Shown: positions 50,267 through 61,816 of the stretch, in pieces
Layout of the letters: every line of letters begins with the position of its first letter
Numbering within the stretch: position 1 is the first letter of the stretch
Assembly (NCBI GenBank): GCA_019614645.1
Contig: JABWDB010000046.1
Location: forward strand, 2,060,001-2,124,000
From: Stratiolaelaps scimitus
Lineage: Eukaryota; Arthropoda; Arachnida; Mesostigmata; Laelapidae
DNA length: 64,000 nucleotides
Direction: 5' to 3'
Notes under the pieces: generated by a model
What the model was told of the DNA's origin: nothing
Seen by the model: only the letters and a program-made list of their open reading frames with translations
Database searches by the model: none
Translations under genes and position numbers: made by a program

Positions 50267-50282
50267 CAACTTAGCTAAGTTG
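50267..50282. repeat. 16-bp perfect palindrome CAACTTAGCTAAGTTG
   Basis: The sequence equals its own reverse complement over 16 bases. A shorter palindrome, TAGCTAGCTA, lies 10 bases upstream. Confidence 0.7.
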
Positions 50283-51496
50283 AGAACGATCTATGGCCGA
50301 CCGCACTTCAGAAGACACTGAAGCAGGTGATGACCGTTTGGCTGAAGACCAGCCCAAATGCTCGCAGCAGCAGCAGCAGCAGTGTAGACATCTTCAGCAT
50401 TCTGGTGTTCACCGCATCGCATGCCAATGACAAATGTAACGATGAACACTTTATTGGTGTTTATTAAATGAGCTGCAATTTCTCAAACACAGCAACGGTC
50501 TAGCTTGGGCTTCACCCAGATATTCACACAAATATTAAATATATATATGTTCATGGTACATACGTCTTCAGCTCGCCTATCTGGCCGCGGGCCGGGTCGC
50601 CTACCTATGTTGTCTGTGCTGTTGTTGAGCCGGCACGTTTATTATTACTATTATTATTATTACTATTTCATTTACTTATTTATATATGTTTTCCTCTGTG
50701 TATTTGTGTATTTGTTTCGTTGCGTAGACGTTTACGGCATTATTATTTATTCAGTCGACGATGAAGAAACGGAGGATCGAACCGAGCCGAATCAAACGGA
50801 ACAGGGCTATCGAGCAGCATCGCCAGACGCGCTATGCTCGACGGCGCATGCGCTGGCTAAATACCCGCCGCCGAGTCAGAAATTAGAATAATATTAATAG
50901 TAATAGTAATAAAGAGTCATAAAAATGCAATCAGCACATCCAATAAAACCATGAAAAAAATCCATGGAAAAATTCGACTATTTTACCGAAGCGGCAGCAG
51001 CACCAACAACAACAGCCGCAGCAGCAGTATCGTCATGGTCGACGATGGTGGTCCGCCCACAAGTCTGTTCAGTCAGGGGGGGGCGGGGGGCGGGGAAGAG
51101 GAGCGAATGGAAAAATCTATTAGAATAATCAAAATAATAATAACAATAATGGATAGAGTCGCTTTTCGTATTTGTCCGTTGGCAGCTTCGTTCCACCGGC
51201 TCCTTTGGATATTCAGGTCCACTTCAGTCCGTCGCTCGGCCCGGTGACTACGACCACTGCTGCCGCTACTATTAGAAGACTATGTTGCAGCTTCTTAATT
51301 CCTACATTTTCTCTTCCTCTTAGATTCGTTCAGTGCTGTCTGTGTCGGGTCTTCATGGATGCAGTGTCGCAACGAAGTGGCACCACACAAATGGGACAAA
51401 ATGATTGAGTGTAGAGAACAGATTGACAGCAGCAGCAGCAACAAGTCGCTTGCTACAAACGAAGTTAATATGAGCCTCAGCGAAAAGTGACATTAC

Positions 51497-51523
51497 ATAT
51501 ATATATATATATATATATATATA
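51497..51523. repeat. (TA)n microsatellite
   Basis: Alternating A and T of 27 bp. Confidence 0.92.
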
Positions 51524-52009
51524 GATTACTGAGCCGAAAGATGCAGCGTAGTACCTAACACAGGGTGGATAAAAACGCACGCGAACGGCAGCGCTGAAAG
51601 CCGGCAATATTATCAAAAGCAACTACATCTACAGACCGACGTACCGATGTATGATGATGTTAACCACATTGATGGCCGAAATTCACAATTTCAAGTTCAT
51701 TCGCGTCGAGCCGTCTCCTTTTTTGTCGATGTTTCCTCTGCGATGCGACAGAGTATCAACGGCGCAGAAATAATTAGTTCGAGCAAGTGTGCACGTTCGA
51801 TAAGCGGGAGATAATCGATCTAGAATGATTCTATCATTGCGCGAGACTCCCACCCCCGTCGATTGAGAGGTTCGGGCGGGTGGTGCATGTGGGCTATCAT
51901 TAGACAGCGATAGGTAGCTCGCCGGCCGAATGGCGGGCGACGCCTCATCGATTGCTCAGGACGAACAGCATTGTGGGGAAAAAAAAACGTATATTGCAGC
52001 GTTGTAGCG

Positions 52010-52029
52010 GAAAATTCTAGAGAATTTTC
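52010..52029. repeat. 9-bp inverted repeat GAAAATTCT/AGAATTTTC
   Basis: Two 9-bp exact arms are separated by AG. It lies in unannotated sequence about 600 bp left of the mariner element. Confidence 0.6.
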
Positions 52030-52628
52030 TTTAGAACGTGAACAGTGTTCGCTAGCAATATTCCCTTGTGTCGAGAACGTTAGCGAGCGTTCCTATCGTC
52101 GAACAGAACAGTGACATTCGATCAAGTTCCGGATTGGATCCGCACGACGCATGTGTTCGTGCGCATGATATTCCTCCATCCAGTGCAACCAACAGTTCGA
52201 CTGAGCCACATTTGATTTAGTAATTAATTGGGTATTTGTCGCTCTGATGGGACGTGCTCCGATGGTGTGTCTCGATCTGATCCCCTTTTCCAGAGGTAAG
52301 AAAAATTCTGGATTGGACTTGCACTGTGGCTGACACCTTAGCACCTTCTTATGTCCGCCGCTGTACGAGCAACTCAGCGCGGTCATGGGACAGCCAATAC
52401 AGCCGAACAAATCAAGAACAGAAAATACTACGCCTCATTAATAAATGAGTATTAATTACTTTAGACTTGGGGCTATCGAAACGCTGGGAAGACAAAGGAT
52501 ACACTAATTCAGCTTTTTGTGGATAGTAGGAGAATGATTTTCGTCTGCCACAGGAAAGGCACGTGCAACCGCATTTTTTATGCAAATGTTTCTTTTAGAT
52601 CTCTAAAGGGGTAACGCAACTTCTATTA

Positions 52629-52650
52629 GGCTGTCCGGATCAAACTGTCC
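52629..52650. repeat. Left terminal inverted repeat of the mariner element
   Basis: This 22-nt repeat begins GGCTGTCCGGATC and is the exact reverse complement of 53285-53306. It lies about 33 bp beyond the stop of the transposase relic, so it is the 3' end relative to that gene. Confidence 0.9.
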
Positions 52651-52670
52651 GCTCGATAAATTCCAATAAG

Positions 52671-52693
52671 TTTTGAACTAAATTAGTTCAAAA
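52671..52693. repeat. 23-bp palindrome inside the mariner 3' region
   Basis: TTTTGAACTAA (52671-52681) and TTAGTTCAAAA (52683-52693) are exact complements around a single A. It sits between the left terminal repeat and the end of the transposase relic and overlaps the relic's stop codon at 52683. Confidence 0.8.
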
Positions 52694-53245
52694 GGCGACT
52701 GGTTTGTTGCGTATAAGTCTTCAAATTAGATGTCGAACACTCCACACGCATTTTCATCTGCTCAGCACTCAGTATATAGGGAACCCATTTTGCATTGATT
52801 TTCTTCATCTTCAGTATATTGGTGACAATTTCATGACATGTCACCCGAGGAATCACAGTTTCAGCCGACAAAGACCTCATGGACCAAGCTCTAGTTAGCT
52901 CACAAGCTGCCTTGATTCTGTCAATCCGTTCGTTCCTCGTTGCACCTTATTTGTGGTCCCCGCCTCATGGTCATCAGTGTCCAAATTTCCACTGTTAAAT
53001 CGCTTGCACCAACTTCGCACCGTTCGCAGGCATAAGGCAGACCTGCTGTACGCGTTCACTAATTTTCGATGGATTTCAGCTGGAGGGTGTTTTTGGAGAA
53101 ACAAAAACTTGATGTTTTCCCGTTGATTTTTGGGGGAATTTGATTTTTTTGCTGCAGTGTCCATCTTTCTGATCGTATCAAAAGCACTCAGTGTTCGAAA
53201 GGAAGCCACATTCCTGCCGCGTGCCCACTCCAAAAATGAACGCAT
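52683..53245 (-). pseudogene. Mariner transposase relic, frameshifted and lacking the DD34D core
   Basis: Transposase binds the terminal repeats and cuts and pastes the element at TA sites. One minus-strand frame (53245 to 52895) carries the N-terminal DNA-binding part. The likely start is the Met at about 53164 (MDTAAKK). It is followed by a helix-turn-helix region with PPAEIHRKLV and TVRSWCKRFNSG, then the acidic LDTDDHEAG typical of mariner N-termini. A second frame (read from about 52925 to 52683) continues with RIKAACELTRAW and KINAKWVPYILSAEQ, the latter matching the conserved WVPHEL block. The switch of frame near 52915-52930 shows an indel. After about ten further residues the reading ends without any of the three catalytic aspartates, so the core was deleted and this copy is dead. 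The family call is firm. Confidence 0.88.
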
Positions 53246-53284
53246 TGTATCGCGTAGTTCGGATTGTGCGCCATTCGAATGGCG

Positions 53285-53306
53285 GGACAGTTTGATCCGG
53301 ACAGCC
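53285..53306. repeat. Right terminal inverted repeat of the mariner element
   Basis: This is the exact reverse complement of 52629-52650 and is followed by TTA, which also precedes the left end. It sits about 140 bp upstream of the likely transposase start, a normal 5' leader length for a mariner. Confidence 0.9.
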
Positions 53307-53309
53307 TTA

Positions 53310-56109
53310 TATTTTGGGCACGCTTAGGAACCGAGGAAGTGGGGCCTCCTTGTTTTTAATATCCTAATAAGGGTATATAAAGGATTCTGTTCTTAGCTGT
53401 ATTTCACGGGCAGCGGGTGGGTACAATTGTCGCCCACTTCTCTTAACTAATTATCCACAGGAAGCAGCACTAGGCGTGAGCACTTCTTTCTGTCAAATAA
53501 CCAATAAAACGTCAGCAATTGACAAAGCAGAATTTCCGTGGATGTTCACTTATCCATCAGAGTCGCTCAGGACTTTCTTTTCCAATAAGCGTTTCGCCTG
53601 CTGGGAAAGGTTAGGAACGACATTTGCTCTTTGCCGTCCATAATTTCTCTAATCATACAATCACTCACCAATTATAACTTCTTCCTCTAGGAAAATACAT
53701 TGCAACTGCTTAGTCCCATCATATCTCCCACTTGGAGACTGATAACTCAACGATGATGATGGTGATTCGTCCGAAGGCAAGTGCCGAACATCGGATATAC
53801 CCTAAGGTTGATCAGAGGATGGTCTTTTGGGTGGTTAGAAGCGTAGCAGCGACCTCAATGGATTACATCGTTGATCTGCCAGTCGGGTCGGTCGGTATCG
53901 ATGAATCGCGTGTTTCATTACCTACATCTTTCCTCAACTCTCTCTCTCTCTCTCGTCATCGGTAACTCGTATCCGAAATTCGTGAACGCGCTTGTCTACT
54001 CATCCTGATCTCTAGTATCTATGTGGAAATTGGCCAGGGCCAGCTCTCACGATGTAACAGATGGTAACATGAACAATTCTTCTCCTACACGCTCGCAGCA
54101 GGGACCGACTAGCCGCTACTATTCAACCAATCATAGACACTTCATCCGCATTATGGACCTCTGGTAGCGTTTCGTGGATAAGATTGATGCTCAGTGCAAG
54201 GACGAAGATGAATCAAAGGTTTCGAGATATCCAATATTACATCTCTGGTATCTCTGCACATATAAGGTAATGAGGCCATAGGCCCGTTAGCCTATTATGA
54301 AAAGGTTGGATCTGTTCACTAAAGATGACAGGGACACCAAATCGCCTCGGGTAACCTTTCGTATACTCGTTATATAACAAGCGGTTCATAGCGAGCACAA
54401 TACGCATCGCGTCTGATGAAGGCCGAAGCATATCTTGGACACGCATATGCCTTATGCAGGAGTTTGTCCTTCAAATTGTTTTTCAAGTCGCCCTAGTCCG
54501 TTCGCAAAATGCGCAGTAGACCGTGATCGTTTTATGAGACCCAAGACCCTCGTCTTCACCTTCTATCAACCTAGGACACACACGTCCTTAATTACGTGCT
54601 GCAACATCCAATGAATTTCGAACGCTACGCCTACGTTATATACGGCAACAATATCGCCCGCGACGTCCAACTCGGGAAGCTCTAAGGGGGGCAGTTAATT
54701 GAACAGCAAGACAATTGCTCGCTACCAACAGCCGTAGTTCATTCATTATCAGTTCGCTTTCAATCAGGCCCCAAACTGGTGCGACATTTTGCACGGACGC
54801 TTGAACACGATATGGTCCGTTTTGACGTGGTCAATTGTTTTCACACGGCGCGGGCCTGGACACTTTCTCTGACTGATACAACGTTTGGACGTGACCCCCC
54901 TGATGAGACGAGTCGTGAACCGTTAGCTGCCCCAGCATCCGTGAAGCCATTCCCATGAGCGTAAGCGATCACGGATAGAGACCAGTTAGGTATGAAGGAT
55001 ACGGATTGGACAACGTCCTCATGGGAAAGCTTTGCGCTCGTAATGTATATAAATCTCTAATAAACGTTCATTCCCGAGCTGACTGTTTTATGGTAAATAA
55101 CTCAGTGATTAGACTTAAACACTATATATCGCCTATTGAAACAGGAAAGTTACTCAAGGGGCTAATGCGTTTTCGGCTGCGTCATAAAGCCCTTTCGAAT
55201 AAAGCGATTTTGAGAAACAAAAAAATTTGTTTGTGGGGCTCCTCATTGGTGAAAGACAGAAATGGTGGTGGTGATCAGCCGGCGGCGCGAGTAAACTAAT
55301 TACTTTCTAGAATTAGCCATGAATTAGCTGGTTTTGAAGTATGAAGCCTCTTTGGAAATCTGTGAAAAACACATGGCTCAACGCGGATGTTCGCTGGCCG
55401 CCAGTAATCGCCGAGAGATCGAAGTAAGGTCGAGCGTAAAGCCGACCTTCGACTGATTCGAAAAGGCCAGGCTGTTCAGCTCCTCACGCGCTCATCGGGC
55501 AGCGAGATATGCCGAGCGACGTTGAGTCCAGGCCAGTCGGGGTTCCAAGAAAAACCCCACAAGTGAAATTGGCCAAAATCACCGCCACAACCTTAGACAC
55601 AATTCGTGTTGGCTGCTGTACCGTGTGCTCATCAGTATTCGGGTACCATGATGGGAGCGAAGATTTTCTTCCCACTAAAACGACACCGCCCTGACGAGTA
55701 CGTGTCAGTGATTGACGATAACAAACTCATGCAATTTTAGAAATGACAACGGCATTGTTAAAGCCATCGGATTAATGAGATAGTTGCGGATTTCAAACAT
55801 ATTCACCGTAAGAAAATCACATGCACTCAACACAGATGAACACAAGCTTGCTGCCACTTGTGCATACGCATACAATATTTGGAGTATTAGGCATTATTAG
55901 AGATATCGGTATCTATCAATAAGGTTGTTGATTGAAATGTTGTACTCGTGGACGTATGAATTCTAAGCACAGTCATGCATGCGTTATCCTCAAATCCCAG
56001 TTGTATGCGTAAGTCTGTTGAATAGCTGAGGTGGACACCACAGCGATGGTGGATAGGCGTCTCATTGACATCGAATACGCGCATATATAGAATGAGCAGA
56101 ACTGGGCTC
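53310..56109. other. Unannotated sequence
   Basis: Few microsatellites occur here. A 97-codon plus frame at 55006-55299 (GKLLKGLMRFRLRHKALSNK) has mixed composition and begins at an in-frame TTG, with an internal ATG soon after. No domain is recognised. No other frame above 80 codons lies wholly in this block. Confidence 0.5.
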
Positions 56110-56196
56110 GGATCCAGCATGTGCCCGGTGGGATTCGAACCGGAACCCCGTGCTTCCAAGTCTCATGCAAGTTACCTCTATGCCACCTCGATGGAC
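56110..56196 (-). mobile_element. tRNA-like module with A-box and consensus B-box, likely SINE head
   Basis: Read on the minus strand, an A-box TGGCATAGAGG (56175-56185) is followed 33 nt later by an exact B-box GGTTCGAATCC (56131-56141), which is tRNA spacing. The T-stem pairs at only some positions and no complete acceptor stem could be formed, so a working tRNA is unlikely. The first 15 nt of the A-box region (TGGCATAGAGGTAAC) match the module at 59936 except for one base. The two probably belong to one tRNA-derived SINE family. The tail was not delimited. Confidence 0.55.
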
Positions 56197-59100
56197 AATA
56201 TGTAATCGACAACATTTAATCATTGACTAAATGCGCCATACATAAATATTAGATTATTCTCCATAGTTATGTAATAGCCTCTTGAGACGATAGCCGAATT
56301 GTGAGATACTGTCCTCACTAACCACAACGACCTACCTCATGTCACGTCAAGAGAATGTGCACGCATATATCTTGGCTCAGCCTGCTGTTATTATTATTAT
56401 CAAACCCCGCAGTAATTAATAACAAAAAAAATCTCAATTTCACGCCGGTGTTACGCCCCTGGTGAACGTTCGGCGGCAGCCCGCCACAAATCGCTTCCGG
56501 GATTGGATATGCGATAGGCGGCTGGACACATGTTTTATATATATATATATATGTAAATTGCCGCAGAATATCGCCATTTTTCGAGCTGGGCCAGTCTCCC
56601 GCCCTTTCTCTCTATCGGGAGCAACTTCCTCATGGCTTCTCTTGTGGATAGGTGAATTATAAATGGCCAGCCATACCATGTCTCACTGCTTAACTAAATG
56701 TTGGGTGGCTCACCCCGTCGTTGATTAAGTGTCCTCATATAGGCACACACATTGTGGTTTCGAACAGCAGTACCAGCTGTAGTAGTAGTCTATATAATTT
56801 ATGATTTTATAGCCCGTCGATGGATGCAGAATGCTGAACAAAATGGTAGCACAATTCGGACGGTGAAATTCTACGGTGATACGATGCCCACGAGATAGTA
56901 CGGGTTAGATCAAGGTGCAGAAATTGCTCGCCGTGATCTGAAATGATCCGAGTCTGAGTAGGCCGGTCGGGCGTTGCCGGCGTTCCGAGGGGCTACTGAT
57001 GTGGCGTTCCATACATTACGCACCACCGATCATGCTTGTACGCACCGAATGGAGAACCCCTTCGCCGGTCGCCCGATCTGTGCCGCGCGGGTCTCGGCTG
57101 TTTCATGGCTGTTACTACATTGATATCATATCGTTAAATCATTCGTAGGAGCGTACAGCGGTGGCTATCGCGTCCGCACATAACAACCGTAGCAACCTCG
57201 AAGAGGCGAAAAAGAAATTCTTTAATTTGTCGGAACCCCCGGATGCTGGACGTCCCCGATGCTTATTAATTAATATCTTCGTTCTCTTCTCAAGTCTATT
57301 GTCTCATGCTGTTGCTGCTGCTATTAGTGGCGGTGCGTTTTCAGTGAAGATTTACCGCTCGGCCCTTTTTAGGTGGGGCCAAGAGCAAGCCAAGTAGAGA
57401 TAATTACCTGAATTTTACGAGTGGCTCGCTAATTCAACCTTCGAACGAAAGCTGCCTTCAGAAAGGTATTGGTAATACAGAAGTTCAAATCGTCTACAGC
57501 GTCACTGTAGCAGTAGTCTTAACGCTACGTGGAGCAAGACCCGTCCACGATATGTATTGTGAAATTCGAAGCAAATTAATTCACCCTATACGTCGCTCTT
57601 GTTCCACGAGTCAACTCAGGACAACGTCTCAATGGAAGCGAACGACTCGAGCGGTGGTTATATGCAGCAATTCGCAGTCAAACGCTACTCCTCCAGGATT
57701 TCTTGGTCCTGTCTTTCTCTCTGGTGATTTTTACCGAAAGCAGATCCTTGCAGGAGCGAATCCGCTCGGGAGACCCCGGTTTTCTAAAGGGCGCACTGGC
57801 TCTTCCTTGCTCTCAGAAGGTTTTTTGTTGTGAACAATTACAATCACAGACAAGGTAACAATGGACCTTGTGCGGTTCATAAGCCAAAGCTTTAGCCAAA
57901 GAAATTCAGTTGAATGGCCACGTTCCGCCGCGTTTCAGTGCCGCATAATCGATTTTATTTCGCTGAAACTCGCGTACAACACGTCGCATTGCTTGGACAA
58001 ACGTGCGGCGAATAGAGAGCGGCGTGCGTGATCGACGGTGAATTTTGTGTCATTTAATTCCATCAGTGAATGAGATCGTCGTCATTTAATCGATGAGGCT
58101 AGAGTGTGCATCACAACGAACTATGAGAGACTGTCATCTTGAAATTGTTGCGGGTTGGAAACACCTTTGGCACCCGCACAATGCCTATATGTACACTAAT
58201 AACAAGTAGGTATTTATTAGCGTATCATAGAATTAGGCGATGTCATCTATCTTAACTTAGAAATGCTCCCCGTTAGGTGAGAACACCGCGAATGAGGCTA
58301 GCAAACAAAACAAAGTCAATGAATAATAAGTCGATCGCTTATTTCGACAGATACAGCAAAAATAAATGAATGTCGAGTGTTGTAGTTGTCAGATGGTGTT
58401 CGCTCGTTCAATGTGGCAATACGAAGTAAATTCAATCCGATGAACAATGTTACTTTCAGCCATTCGTTAGTATATATATATATAAACTGGTGTTGATGAA
58501 TCGGCAGTGTCGCACGGATGTCATCTTTCTTAGGATGACGACAACGACGATCAAAAGTAGCTTGATCTGTAGCGAATCGTACGCGCCTGACTTCGACATC
58601 ATTCATTCGCGTTTCTTGTTTTCAGCTTCCGAGCATGCCAGGCCATTGTGGTAGGACCCTATTCCCACGTAGGCGTTATCTTCAACATTCGGCAAATTCG
58701 GGACTTACGAAGTCCCAAGTCACTTTAGGGCCGCGTGTGAGATCTCTTCAGTGTCGGCCATTGTGACTCGGATGGGGGTGCCCTTTAGTGACCTTTGTTC
58801 AAATTATCGCTTGTTTTCATTAACTTGCCCACTTGACAGGTTGCTGTCACCGAGATTCGTAATCTCAGCCGAGGCAGCAGGCATCGGAGGCAGTTGAGGT
58901 ACGTGTGCTGACGTGTGCGTATATTGCATCAAATTGTGCGTAACTGGAACGAATTGAGATCGACATTGAAATATCTAATGGATGACAACATGTTCACCTA
59001 TTCGCGCGTCGGTGTCGAGTGATTTGTGCAAAGAAAACCTCAACGGGAGGAAGAAATATATTCGAGACAAAGTGCTCTCATAAGAAAAGAACTGGTATCA

Positions 59101-59927
59101 ACATATGTAAATGATGCATATGTTGAATCTGGGTGGCTTCAAACGGTACAACCTTCATAACGGCTTAAATTCATGTTGTCTTCATGTTCCTGTCATTTGT
59201 CCCGTTTATTTAGGATCACATCTTCACTTTAATAACCTTCAATGTGTCATCGATTTCTAGTGGACTACAATTGCGAGTCATATCGAAATAGGTGAGTTCA
59301 TTATCACTATCACTACAAAACAGTACACAAGTACAAGTCATATTCATGTAACGAGCGTACGTTGCCTGATCAAGCTTACGCCAACCTAAGCTTAACAAGG
59401 CTCGGCTGCAAAGCAGCTGTGCTATATATCAAACACTCGAAGAATCATCAATCAGGCTATATCAATGATGCATAATCTCATAATACAGTTTTCAGAGATA
59501 CGAACAGATCCCAGCAATTGTTCGAGATTCGTCGCACGCCAGTCACTTCCTCTCTCCCCGGGCCGCTGTCATTGTCAACCGCCGTCCGCCGTCTCAAAAT
59601 GAGTGCGAAGATGAGCGAACGCGGCGTTGTTGTTCCATAGGCGAGTGGTGGCTGTTACCACGCCACACCTTGTCACAACCGGTGCGGCTGTTCGTGTTGC
59701 TTGTCTTGGCGCGCGCCGTTGTGTATCGGCTGTTGTTATTGTCCACGTTGTCAACCGTCGCTGTCAGCGTACACACGTACACTGCCGTTGACGCTGAGAA
59801 CGACCGTCGTTCACCGCAATGGCGATGGCCGCCGCTCCGATGATCCTCATGAACTGATGCTGCCGGTAGTACAATTACAACTAGGATGTATATACGTCTT
59901 CTTCTTTTTTTTGCCATTTGCGGTTAT
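56197..59927. other. Unannotated sequence
   Basis: A TA tract lies at 56536-56552. Short frames at 57161-57397 and 57552-57833 have mixed composition and no recognised relatives. No gene is supported. Confidence 0.55.
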
Positions 59928-60000
59928 GCCCCGTATGGCATAGCGGTAACACTCTCCGTTTGCTAACGGCAACACGAGCAGTGACCGGGGTTCTGTTGTT
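59928..60000 (+). mobile_element. tRNA-like module, probable SINE head
   Basis: An A-box TGGCATAGCGG at 59936-59946 is followed about 40 nt later by GGGGTTC at 59987-59993, which keeps only the first half of a B-box. A stem CCGTT/AACGG sits where an anticodon arm would be but closes a four-base loop, so a functional tRNA is ruled out. The A-box region differs by one base in 15 from the minus-strand module at 56171-56185. It looks like a decayed copy of the same tRNA-derived repeat. Confidence 0.45.
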
Positions 60001-60807
60001 GTCGCTACTGCCACCGGTGTTGGCATGATAATATGGTCTATTTTTTTTCAATGTGGTTGCCAGCTGACAGCGGTGAGAGTGTCAAAAAACCACAACACGT
60101 CTGTCTTCATTTGTTAGTTCACAGCTGCTGGATCGCTCTTGTCGATGTGTCATCGATCGACGTCCGGCCAGTGGTGGTGCCTTGGCAGTGAAGGCACTGC
60201 TGATAATCATAATCGCACTGATGTTGATCTGCAAGCAACGGAGCTACAATTTATAGCTGCGTCGGCGTTTCTGCGGTTACCGATAATCAAGAAGACACTC
60301 GACACGTGTTGCGACAGCCGGAGTCTATGATGGGCCCGACGTGGCAGCCGCGGCGCGTGCAGCAATAATGCGGTATCGCTTCGCGTCGCGTCACATGATA
60401 TTTGTCAAGTCCCGCTGCTGGGACTTAAGTCAACAACATCGTGGTCATCGGGGATCAACAATCTTTATAAAAACACAGATCCCACGAAAGAAACAACAAA
60501 CAAACAAACAAGCAGGCAAACAAGCCACACAAACACAGCACTGATCTGCGGACAACACGCGACTCAGTGATTCACGTCAACTCGGCCACGCCATGTTGAA
60601 TGTTGTTGATTGATAGGTTGTGCTACAAATGCGAAATACATGGGGCAAAAAACATGTTGGGGACCACCCAGACCACTGGGTTACTATGCATTCCCAATCG
60701 GAACAAGCAAAAACAAAAATTGGAAGAGGCAGATATATGCAGGCATGGCACCGACAAAGACCCATGGATGAACGGAGGGTCTATGGTTTTCAGTGGGAAA
60801 ATGTCTA

Positions 60808-60828
60808 ATATATATATATATATATATA
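60808..60828. repeat. (TA)n microsatellite
   Basis: Alternating T and A of 21 bp, followed by CGGGGTGGTCG. Confidence 0.9.
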
Positions 60829-61669
60829 CGGGGTGGTCGAAAACAAAACGACACCAGCACATGACAGGGCCAGTAGGGAGTGAACCATACATTAAAACAG
60901 CAAACTAGGAAGCGAACGTGAATCATTCACGCACTCACCTGCGATATACGGAATAGACGGTTGATGGGAACAAGTTTTCGGAGGTTTACGTGGAAACGCA
61001 TCCGAGAAGGATTTGCTGTCATGGGTGCACGATTGATCCACAGTGATTTCATTGGAAGGGGGAGCAGATCTAGCCGTTTTTGTTAACTCACTAAACCTCA
61101 ACGGGCTTATTCCACTTTGTTGGCCAGGCTATTCCACGTATTCCAGCTTAGTGCACTTCTTGCCCAGTGTGCTCTAATCATGGTAGAATACCGTGATGGG
61201 TCAAGCGTTCAGAAACAGAACCCAGCCAGGATGGTAAGATCTGCACTGCATTTCGTTGTTGCTTGAAAGCGTTCAGTGTTGGTTAGCATTTTGCTCTCGA
61301 GAAAGAAAAGCATCTGCCGAAGATCCGTCGTCGGCGAACTCTCACAACTATATATGATCTACGTTTCCATTGCTGCATGAAGGACGGATAAGCGAGGCAG
61401 CAGCCCCGATAACTGTCACGTAAATAGGTAACTGAATCACGCCCGCATCGATCGAACGTGAGTCTATGTCATTAGGAATACTAGATCTAGCAACAAAAAA
61501 ATACGGCGACTTATAGCCAACGCAAGGGTATTATTCAATCCACGTGTGATAACACACCGTTAGCTCATAATCATTGACCGAATCATCAAACAGCCGCAAG
61601 AGCAATTCGGCAATTTCGGCAACATTTGAATTTGACCAGCAAAGCTTAGCTGTGCAAGAATCATCCTAC

Positions 61670-61758
61670 TATATATATATATATATATATTATATAAATA
61701 TATATGGTTCAGCATTGGCCTCCCCCAAATATATATATATATATGTGTGTGTGTGTAT
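61670..61758. repeat. Two (TA)n tracts and a (TG)n run
   Basis: The AT run at 61670-61705 includes small breaks. A second at 61729-61745 passes into TG units. Confidence 0.88.
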
Positions 61759-61816
61759 ATCTAGACAGGTAATCCTTCTGACTCAGCTGTCAAGTGGATA
61801 AAAGTAGTCTCTCGTT

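Larger units (their letters stand above)
49314..52628. other. Unannotated sequence between the SINE-like copy and the mariner element
   Basis: It holds three palindromes listed separately, a CAG tract at 50365-50382, an ATT patch at 50641-50664 and a TA tract at 51497-51523. The 128-codon plus frame at 50505-50891 is mostly a translated TAT patch. No gene is supported. Confidence 0.55.
52629..53306 (-). mobile_element. Internally deleted mariner-family DNA transposon with intact terminal inverted repeats
   Basis: The element is bounded by a perfect 22-bp inverted repeat at 52629-52650 and 53285-53306, starting GGCTGTCCGGATCAAA. It is flanked on both sides by TTA (52626-52628 and 53307-53309), which contains the TA dinucleotide that mariners duplicate on insertion. 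Between the ends lies a minus-strand transposase relic. Full mariners are about 1.3 kb; this one is 678 bp because the catalytic half of the gene is missing, so it cannot move by itself. Its intact ends could in principle still be recognised by a related transposase in trans, as happens for MITE-like derivatives. Mariner membership rests on the relic's N-terminal helix-turn-helix pattern and on a degenerate form of the WVPHEL motif. The subfamily was not determined. Confidence 0.9.

Noticed and set aside
51553..51580. ACAGGGTGGATAAAAACGC, resembling a Tc1/mariner end
   Set aside because: No inverted partner was found within several kilobases. The same applies to TACAGGGTG at about 20131 and CGGGGTGGTCG at 60829.
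56110..56196. Intact tRNA gene on the minus strand
   Set aside because: The boxes are good, but the T-stem has mismatches and no acceptor stem closes.
59928..60000. tRNA gene
   Set aside because: The anticodon arm cannot form a 5-bp stem with a 7-nt loop, and the second half of the B-box is lost. It is kept only as a SINE-like module.
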